Source of the DNA: Urophycis tenuis
Taxonomy: Eukaryota > Chordata > Actinopteri > Gadiformes > Phycidae
Direction of reading: 5' to 3'
Length of the DNA: 64,000 nucleotides
NCBI GenBank assembly: GCA_036785325.1
Contig: JAXIVH010000017.1
Span: forward strand, 7,709,545 to 7,773,544
A program made the position numbers and the translations under genes. The notes below the pieces were generated by a model, which was not told the DNA's origin, searched no databases, and saw nothing but the letters and a program-made list of their open reading frames with translations. Positions 56,452 to 64,000 of the stretch are shown piece after piece (position 1 is the stretch's first letter; every line of letters starts with the position of its first letter).

Positions 56452-57690
56452 GGGCCTCATTTATCAACCGTGTGTACGCACAGATTTGTGCGTACTGAGT
56501 GCGTACGAACATTCCCACGCAAAGTATGGAATTTATCAACTTGTACTTGTGCGTAGGAACGTGCGTAAATTTAAGCACAACTCTGACCATGCGTACACAC
56601 AAAACTTAGTGGTAGAATAGTGAAACTACTTAGAGAACCCTTAAGAGTTGCAGTGTTCAGCAAACACAAACGTCACACATGTCCCATGTATCCTCCAATT
56701 AATAGCAATTCTCATTTAGTAAGTTAGCAGACATTTTTGAATAATTGGTATGACAAGCTATAAAAGACAGCTGGGACAGGACAACCTAAAAAAGACAACT
56801 TGAAATAGGGACGATGGCGCATCTTGCACTTTTGGAAAATGTAGAGAACCGTGCACTCCGCAGGGAGCGCGTTTTCAAAGAGCTTGTGGATTTGCTCAGT
56901 CAGAGCACAGAGTGGCTTCTCAGTAGGTACAGATTCCCCAAAAATATACTTGTGGATTTATGCCGGGATTTATAACATATTATATTGGAGCGAGAGACCA
57001 AACGAACCAAAGCCATCCCAGTGCACATCCAGCTCCTGTCCACACTGGGATTTTTGGCCACCGGGACATTTCAACATGCGGCATTTCACAGCCGACACTG
57101 AGTAGGATCATGCCAGTAGTGTTGGATGCAATCATTTCTCTAGCCCCACTTTACATTCAGTTCCCGTTAATTCCACGCCATCGCTGGATTCGCAAATATA
57201 ATTGGAGCCATAGATTGCACACACATCACAATAACATCACAATAAAGCACCATCACACAATGAATTCAGTTACGTTAACAGGAAAGGACTTCATTTACAA
57301 TCTGTAATGCCAATATGTCTCTTCTAAACGTTGTTGCCCGGTGGCCTGAAGGAACGCAAGATTCGTTCATCCTGCAGAACAGCTCTGTGGGTGAGCAGCT
57401 CCAAGCAGGAGCTATTGAGGATGGCTGGCATTGACGTATTATTAAAGGGATTGCCACTACCATATATGGTCAATTGAAGGCGTTTCTGAAAGCAAATGAC
57501 TCTAACCGTGCACGAGCATGGGAGTTGAGAACAGGTGGGATTCATCATCACGGAGTACTTACTGGTGTGCGTACGAACGATGTCCGCACGTTTGATGAAT
57601 ACGGATTTTTTTGTACTTACACACATCCTAAATTTCATGCGTACGAACGAAATTAGAACCTTTTCTACGCACGGTTGATAAATGAGGCCC
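56452..57690 (+). mobile_element. Second PIF/Harbinger copy with CAG target duplication
   Basis: Ends GGGCCTCATTTATCAACCGT at 56452 and ACGGTTGATAAATGAGGCCC at 57690, flanked by CAG at 56449-56451 and 57691-57693. The interior is a decayed HARBI1-like transposase relic (STLGFLATGTFQ near 57040, SQPTLSRIMPVVLDAI near 57100, IIGAIDCTH-like near 57205, NVVARWPEGTQDSFIL near 57340), without the Myb gene. It is a different family from the 35-kb copy, judging by the TIR interior. Confidence 0.88.
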
Positions 57691-57693
57691 CAG

Positions 57694-58940
57694 GGATGGT
57701 AAAGTCAAGGTGAGACGTCTGTTCGGATCGAACTCACCCCTGCCGGATCGGGCTTGTACAGTGTACCTCCCTCTACTCCCTCACATTCATGAGGGAAGCG
57801 TGGAGAGAAGAGAGAAGAAAGACAATTGAAGGTTAAGGGTAAATTGAATTGTGTATCCAGGTATTATGTGATCTGGACTGGAGTATTTGGGTAGAATGTT
57901 TTTGTAATCATCTTTACTAGAGTTTTATGGGTAAAATCAAACTAAGTATGTTCTTGCTGTAGCCTTGAGTAAAACCAATCGTTTTTGATTATAGCGTTGA
58001 ACAGGGTCCCATGTTGCATCATTTTCAACCCTTTTTCTCTAGAAATGCTTTTATTTTTATTATTAATAATAACAATAGCGACAACAACCACGACAATAGT
58101 AATATGAACCAAAGGAAGTTTTTAAAATACATGTGTTTTAATGATCAAACTGGCCACAAATTAATATATTATATAGTACATTATATACAAGGATTCATGA
58201 CAATATATAGAAAACAAACCTTTTATTATAGAAAACAGGTAGGATTGTTGAACAATATATACAAAAACATGAGAGGAGCTGATTAAAAAAGGAATCATGA
58301 ACCTATAACGTACCTAGGGTACATTAGTGATGAGTGTTTTTTTAGTGTTTTTTTTTATTATTATATTTATTGCCATTTCTGTTTTTAATTGTATAATTTC
58401 CAACTGTTTTTAATCCCTTCTCTGCTCTGTAGCACTTTGAGATTGCTCAAATGTAAAGTGCAATGCAAATTAAAATTTATTATTATTATTATTATTATTA
58501 TTATAATCAGACAGACAGACAGACATACTTTAAGGATCCCTGAGGGAAATTGCATTTGTTACAATACTCAAGGAAAAAGAAAGAAGAGACAGACACTCTA
58601 CGTATAGTAGTGTTAGAATATATAGAGTATATAAATAGAATATATTAGAATATATAATCATATCAGTAATAAAAAAGAATAGTGAGAATGCCACAAATAT
58701 AAATACAAATGGATTAGTTCTGTTATACTCAGCATGCCCAAGTGGCATGCCGAGTACAACAGAACCATATACCCGGACTCTATAAAGTAATTATGATCAT
58801 TAATAATACAGAAGAACAATAAGGAAGAAAGAAGACAATAGAGAACATTTGAACTTTATATAATTAAATGTAACTGATTTTATTTTTTGTTTCATTTGGG
58901 ATTACTGGAATGTTGGGAAAATTCAAGGTAACTTATCCAT
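57694..58940. other. Intergenic repeat sequence
   Basis: No gene. A LINE/SINE 3' tail (GCACTTTGAGATTGCTC..AAAGTGC, then ATT repeats) lies at about 58430-58503, followed by a CAGA run to 58525 and a GGATCCCTGAGGGAAATTGC motif often found at ends of fish retroposons. The rest is AT-rich. Confidence 0.45.
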
Positions 58941-61411
58941 ATGTCTGTTGATCTTAAGATAAAAATTACATCCTGGAACTGCAGAGGGTTACAAAAAACA
59001 AAAAAAGGTCAAACAAGTTATGAACAGGATTAAAACATTACAGTCTAAAATAGTATTCCTTCAAGAAACTCATTTAACACATGAAGATGAACTTAAAGTG
59101 AGAAGGAGGTGGAAGGGTAAAATTCTGTCAGCCCCCTTTACCTCTCAGGCAAGGGGGGTTATGACTTTGATCCATGACTCAATTCCACTACAAATTGATA
59201 AAATTATCAAAGATAAGGCTGGGCGATACTTGATTATTCAAGGGAAAATTCTTAGGGAACAATTAATTCTAATAAATATTTATGCTCCAAATAGACGATC
59301 CCAAATTTTTCCAAAGCTTGTTTCTTACTAATGCCTCTTTGTCGGATGCCTGTATAATGGCAGGTGATTTTAATTGCACCTTAGACCCACGGAAGGATAA
59401 AAGTACAGGAGTGGACCAGTCACATTTGAGAAGCAGATGTGTAATTCATCACTTCATGAAAGAAATGAGTCTAATGGATGTTTGGAGGGAAGATAATCCC
59501 AATGGGAAAACATATTCATGTTACTCCGGTACACATCAGTCGTACTCTCGCATAGATTTCTTTTTAGTCTCAACAATACTAAAATGTAAAATAAAGGAGA
59601 CTTCATATGATGCCATACTCTTGTCAGATCATGCTCCAAACTCTCTGGTATATTACGATTCCAAATTGACTAGTGATATTCCCAAATGGAGATTCAAAAC
59701 AAAATGGTTGGCAGATACTGGCTTTGTCACCTTCTTAGATGAACAGATTAAATACTATTTTGAAACAAATACAACAGAAACATCAGGAAGTATCAGGTGG
59801 GAGGCGTTTAAGCCCTTTATTAGAGGACAAATAATTAACATTACTAGCTTTAAAACCAAAGAAACCTACAAGAAAACAAAGTCATTAGAAACAGATATAA
59901 AGAAATTAGAAGACGAATATTACCAATCAGGCTCGCAAGAGGTTCACCAAAAACTACTCCTGTTAAAAACGCAATACAATGAATTATCTTCAACAAGGGC
60001 TTTATCAAGCTTATTACGACTCAAACAGACGTTCTACGATCAAGGAGAAAAGCCTGGCAGAGTCAAACAACTTCAGAATGAAAGGCTTATAACCTCGCTA
60101 CAAAATGATAATAGTGAAAATATTGTCGACCCAATTGAAATAAATGATAACTTCAAACAATTTTACGAAAAACTTTATAGTTCAGAAATAAATCCCAACG
60201 CATCTGAAATGAATAATTTCCTCGATAATATCCACATTCCCAGAATTTCAGAAGCAGTTAAAGTAGAGCTAGAGAAAGATATAACCTTAGTAGAGCTATC
60301 TATGGCCATTGACAGTATCAATGGAGGAAAAACCCCTGGGCCTGATGGGATACCCATTGAAGTTTATAAAATGTTTAAGCATAAACTGATGCCAGCAATA
60401 TTAGAAATGTTTAAGAAATCGTTTCATAATGGAATTCTTCCAACATCTTTAAGAGGAGCACTAATCACTTTGCTACCTAAACCAGGCAAGCCAAATAATA
60501 AATGTGGGAACTTTAGGCCAATTAGTCTTCTAAATGTGGATTTAAAAATTTTGAGTAAAATAATAGCCAGAAGACTGGAGAAAATAATTCCAACTATTAT
60601 TGACAAAGATCAAAACGGATTTGTACAGGGTAGGCAAGGCTTCCATAATGTTAGGAGAATTCTAAATATACTATTTGAGGAAAAAGGAGCAACAGATACA
60701 GCACTACTGTCCCTAGATGCTGAAAAAGCGTTTGACAGAGTAGAATGGCTGTATTTATTTGAAATCCTCACACGTCTCGGCTTTGGAGAAAACTTTAATA
60801 AATGGATAAAACTACTTTATACAGAACCATATGCTGAAATCATGACTAACCGTAATATATCCAAAACCATTAAGATACAAAGAGGGTGTAGGCAGGGAGA
60901 TCCCTTATCTCACTTGCTGTTCATTATGGCTATGGAACCACTGGCAATTGCAGTAAGAACACACAAAAACATAACAGGTATAGCAATTGGACAACAAGAA
61001 CATTGTCTAGCTTTATTTGCGGACGATGTAATAATATTTCTTAAAAAGATGGAAAAATCCATTCCTGAATTATTAGAACTCCTTGATGTATTTGGAAAAA
61101 TTTCAGGCTATAAATTAAACAAATCAAAATCGTCAATAATGTTTTTGAATCAATCAGAAAGTCAAAGTCCTCCTATTGCAGCCACTCATTTCAAAGTCGT
61201 GGATTGCTTTACATATCTAGGCATTCAAGTTGTCCCACACCTTAAAAATATTGTAGCCAGTAACTATGAACCATTAATGCAAGAAATTTCAAAGTTACTG
61301 GAAAGGTGGACACCCATACCAATGTCATTAATAGGGAAAATAAACGTCCTTAAAATGAATATAATGCCCAAACTGTTGTATCTGTTTCAAAATCTTCCAC
61401 TTCCTCCTCCA
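58941..61411 (+). pseudogene. L1/Tx1-type LINE ORF2, two frameshifts, 3' end lost
   Basis: Starts ATG 58941 (KIKITSWNCRGLQKTKK), shifts frame in an A run near 59,005, continues with the endonuclease (FLQETHLTHEDELK, LINIYAPN), then shifts again near 59,290. From there it is open: GDFNCTLDP, SRIDFFL and LSDHAP complete the endonuclease. The RT follows (GPDGIPIEVYK, LISLLNVDLKIL-like FRPISLLNVD, LSLDAEKAFDRVEW, QRGCRQGDPLS, LFADDVIIF), then KMNIMPKLLYLFQNLP at 61,400. The tail of another LINE is inserted there. One divergence: RQGDPLSHLL where SPLL is usual. No ORF1 was found upstream. Confidence 0.88.
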
Positions 61412-64000
61412 AGTAATAATAATAATAATAATACATTATATTTATATAGCGCTTTTCAAGGACCCAAAGACGCATTAACATGGAAAAATAGTAGAGACAT
61501 ACTGGGGGGACGAGGTAGGGACAACAGTGATTGACATGAGGAATGAAGCACAGGGGGAGGGACAGGACACCGGTTATGGGTAGGGGAGGTCGAAGGCTTG
61601 GGAGAAGAGGTAGGTTTTTAGATGGGACTTGAATGTGGGGAGTGAGGGGGAGTCGCGGACTGGTTGGGGGAGAGAGTTCCAGAGCCGGGGTGCAGAGCGG
61701 GAGAAGGCTCTGTCCCCAAAGGACTTAAGTTTTGACCTAGGTGTGATCAGGGAGAGACTGGAGGAGGATCGGAGGGCACGGGTGGGGCGGTGGGGGATGA
61801 GGAGGTCAGACAGGTACGGGGGGGCCAGGTGATGGAGGGCTTTGAAGGTGAGAAGAAGTGTTTTGAAGATGATGCGCTGTTTGATGGGGAGCCAGTGGAG
61901 AGAGTGGAGAACAGGGGTGATGTGCTGGTGGGACCGGGTGTGGGTAAGGAGGCGGGCGGCAGAGTTCTGGACCAGTTGGAGTCTATGGAGGGAATGGGAA
62001 GTGATGCCAGTGAGGAGGGAGTTGCAGTAGTCGAGGCGGGAGGAGATGAAGGCGTGGATGAGGGATTCGGCAGCAGGGGGAGAGAGGCAGTGTCTGATTT
62101 TGGCGATGCGACGGAGGTGGAAGTATGAGGATTTGATGATAGAGCTGACATGGGGATCGAAGGAGAGGGTAGGGTCCAGGATAACGCCAAGGTTGCGTGC
62201 CAGGGGGGAGGGAGTGATGGTTGATGTGCCAATGGTGAGTGAGATGGGTCCGGTTTTGCTGAGGGTGGATTTGGTGCCAATGAGGAGGAGTTCTGTTTTG
62301 TCGCTGTTGAGTTGAAGGAAGTTGTGGTTCAGCCATGATTTTATTATAGTGATGCAGGTTTCGATGTGGGTGAGGGGTGGGTTTTGGGTGGGTTTGGTGC
62401 TGATATATATCTGGGTGTCGTCGGCGTAGCAATGAAAGTCCAGGTTGAGGTTGCGCATGATATGACCAAGGGGGAAGATGTAGCAGATGAAGAGGAGGGG
62501 TCCGAGGACTGAGCCTTGGGGGACCCCCTGCTTGACTGGGGAGAGGGTGGATGTGTGACCGGAGAGGGAGACGAACTGTTGCCTGTTGGTGAGGTATGAG
62601 GTGAGCCAGTCGAGTGCAGTGCCCTCGACACCCTGTTGGCGCAGCCTTTGAAGGAGGATAGAGTGGTTAACAGTGTCAAAGGCTGCGCTAAGGTCGAGGA
62701 GTAACAGGATGTTGAGGGCGCCGGAGTCTGCGGAGGTGAGGAGATCGTTGGTGACTTTGAGGAGGGCAGTTTCGGTGCTGTGAAGTGGGCGGAAACCAGA
62801 TTGGAGGGGTTCATAGAGGTTATTGGACTGGAGATGGGTATGGAGTTGGGCGGCGACGATGCGCTCAAGAGTTTTGGAGAGGAATGGGAGGTTGGAGATG
62901 GGGCGGTAGTTGGAGAGGTTGGCTGGGTCCAGGGTGGGCTTTTTGAGGATGGGGGTGATGGAGGCAAGTTTGTAGGCAGTGGGAAAGTGACCAAGGGATA
63001 GAGACTGGTTGAAGAGGGTGGTGAGGTGGGGGAGGAGGGCAGGAAGGCAGGCCTTGGTTAAGGTTGTTGGGAGGGGGTCGAGGGAGCAGGTGGTTGTCTT
63101 CGATGCTGTGATGATGTCCTGGATGTGGGAGGAGTTGACAGGGGAGAAAGCAGCGAGCGGAGGGAAGGGCGGGAGGTCAGGGAAAAGGGGGAGGAGCGGT
63201 GGGGGAGAAGTGTGTGTGGCGGGGGAGTTGCTGATAGTGGCAGTCAGGGAGCTGTTGATTTGGGAGATTTTGTTGTTGAAAGCGAGGAGGAAGGAGTCAC
63301 AGAGGTCGGGGGAGGAGGGTGGGTTGGTGGCCGGTGGCTGGAGCAGTTTATTAACAGTGGAGAACAGGGTGCGGGGATTAAGGCTGGTGCTGTTGATGAG
63401 GGATGAGAAGTGGGCGGATTTGGCAGCAAGGAGAGCGTCGCGGTAGGAGGAAATGTGTTGTTTGAAGGCTTCGGCGTGGACGGTGAGGCGGGTTCTTTTG
63501 AAAAGACGTTCAAGTTGACGGCCAGCTTGCTTCATGGTGCGCAGTTCAGGGGTGTACCAGGGGGCGGAGTTGGTGAATGAGACAGATGATGTTTTCCAGG
63601 GGGCTAGAGAGTCCAGGGAAACAGAGAGGATGGTGTTGAGCGTGGAGGCATAGTCGTCAGGCGAAGAGGGGGCGGAGTCAGGCGGAAAGGCAGAGGAGAT
63701 GAGCTGGGAGAGAGCGAGTGGGTTGACTGCCTTGATGTTGCGGTAGGAGATGGTGCGTTTTTTGGGATTATGGGGTGAGGGTAGGGGGGCGGAGAAGATG
63801 ATGCAGAGGTGATCGGAGAGTGGAAAGAGGAGCGGATAAGGGTTGAATATGGGTAGGAAGGAGGAGCAGACTATGTCCAGGGTGTGTCCTTTGGTATGGG
63901 TAGGGAAGTTGATGTGTTGGGTAAGGTGGAAACAGTCTAGGAGAGAGAGGAAATCGGACGTCAGTGGGATGTTGGGCTGATCAATGTGGATATTTAGGTC
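61412..64000 (-). mobile_element. L2-type LINE, 5' part beyond the window
   Basis: On the minus strand the element ends at 61412 with an ATT repeat tail (61412-61433) after a short 3' UTR containing GCGCTATATAAAT. It has inserted into the L1/Tx1 ORF2 relic. Confidence 0.85.
61574..64000 (-). CDS. L2-type LINE ORF: endonuclease end and reverse transcriptase (partial, open to window edge)
   Basis: The frame is open from the window edge (64000) to the stop at 61574, 808 codons plus stop, so its start lies outside. The first residues (DLNIHIDQP, HTLDIVCSS, LSDHLCIIF) are the end of the AP endonuclease. APWYTPELRTMKQAGRQLER begins the linker. The RT contains LSNYRPISNLPFLSKTLER, LLLDLSAAFDTVNH, QGVPQGSVLGPLLF and YADDTQIY (near 62,420). 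The C-terminal part ends FKSHLKTYLFSQAFDLPYP. No internal stop or frameshift was seen in this portion, so it may be recently active. Confidence 0.9.
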   Translation of the reverse strand, partial: DLNIHIDQPNIPLTSDFLSLLDCFHLTQHINFPTHTKGHTLDIVCSSFLPIFNPYPLLFPLSDHLCIIFSAPLPSPHNPKKRTISYRNIKAVNPLALSQLISSAFPPDSAPSSPDDYASTLNTILSVSLDSLAPWKTSSVSFTNSAPWYTPELRTMKQAGRQLERLFKRTRLTVHAEAFKQHISSYRDALLAAKSAHFSSLINSTSLNPRTLFSTVNKLLQPPATNPPSSPDLCDSFLLAFNNKISQINSSLTATISNSPATHTSPPPLLPLFPDLPPFPPLAAFSPVNSSHIQDIITASKTTTCSLDPLPTTLTKACLPALLPHLTTLFNQSLSLGHFPTAYKLASITPILKKPTLDPANLSNYRPISNLPFLSKTLERIVAAQLHTHLQSNNLYEPLQSGFRPLHSTETALLKVTNDLLTSADSGALNILLLLDLSAAFDTVNHSILLQRLRQQGVEGTALDWLTSYLTNRQQFVSLSGHTSTLSPVKQGVPQGSVLGPLLFICYIFPLGHIMRNLNLDFHCYADDTQIYISTKPTQNPPLTHIETCITIIKSWLNHNFLQLNSDKTELLLIGTKSTLSKTGPISLTIGTSTITPSPLARNLGVILDPTLSFDPHVSSIIKSSYFHLRRIAKIRHCLSPPAAESLIHAFISSRLDYCNSLLTGITSHSLHRLQLVQNSAARLLTHTRSHQHITPVLHSLHWLPIKQRIIFKTLLLTFKALHHLAPPYLSDLLIPHRPTRALRSSSSLSLITPRSKLKSFGDRAFSRSAPRLWNSLPQPVRDSPSLPTFKSHLKTYLFSQAFDLPYP

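Noticed and set aside
63009..63446. Plus-strand Gly/Val/Arg-rich frame
   Set aside because: Complement of the L2 reverse transcriptase ORF; GC-rich codon use keeps several opposite frames open.

Overview
The window looks like heterochromatin-like or gene-poor DNA from a teleost fish. This is inferred from the repeat mix: many hAT elements with 8-bp target duplications, PIF/Harbinger, an IS3-like integrase transposon carrying a HECT ligase gene, a Crypton-like tyrosine recombinase, Penelope-like debris, L2 and L1/Tx1 LINEs, and Ty3/gypsy pieces. I see no ordinary host gene. Nearly every coding stretch belongs to a mobile element or a transposon-derived multicopy family, and most are broken.

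Layout. 1-1310: a LINE tail and a Ty3/gypsy gag-protease-RT fragment (minus). 1.8-4.1 kb: the 5' exons of a C2H2 finger / DUF6729-like gene carrying the first two acidic residues of a putative DDE nuclease (plus). 4.2-9.3 kb: hAT and Penelope-like debris and minisatellites. 9.3-24.4 kb (5' noncoding exon perhaps at 25.9 kb): a minus-strand Crypton-like tyrosine recombinase gene. One 11.5-kb intron of it holds a hAT, a solo LTR and a complete 9,898-bp IS3EU-like transposon with long TIRs, a 6-bp target duplication, a DDE transposase and a convergent HECT ubiquitin ligase gene. Four further transposons lie inside that element, in two-deep nests.

24.5-30.0 kb: an inverted-repeat element interrupted by a Charlie-type hAT and by a full-length L2-type LINE with an uninterrupted 1,003-codon ORF. 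30.1-31.3 kb: an LTR and its leader. 31.3-53.1 kb: the most unusual region, arrays of a ~214-bp satellite alternating with eight copies (seven complete) of a block carrying two exons of the DUF6729-like gene. The second exon contains the candidate third acidic residue (Glu) of the DDE triad. Only the first block is followed by the terminal exon (to 34,660). A gypsy RNase H/LTR segment, itself split by a Harbinger element with exact TSDs, sits between blocks 1 and 2. 53.1-64.0 kb: a minus L1/Tx1 remnant, a second Harbinger copy, a plus L1/Tx1 remnant, and a minus L2-type LINE whose ORF runs off the window end.

Reading the parts together: the 1.8-4.1 kb exons and the 33.4-34.7 kb exons look like the two ends of one family of multi-exon, probably transposon-derived proteins. 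The central part between the second Asp and the Glu exon was not found. The tandem amplification of the Glu exon with its intron satellite is the best candidate here for something undescribed. Family assignments come from motif recognition without database searches.
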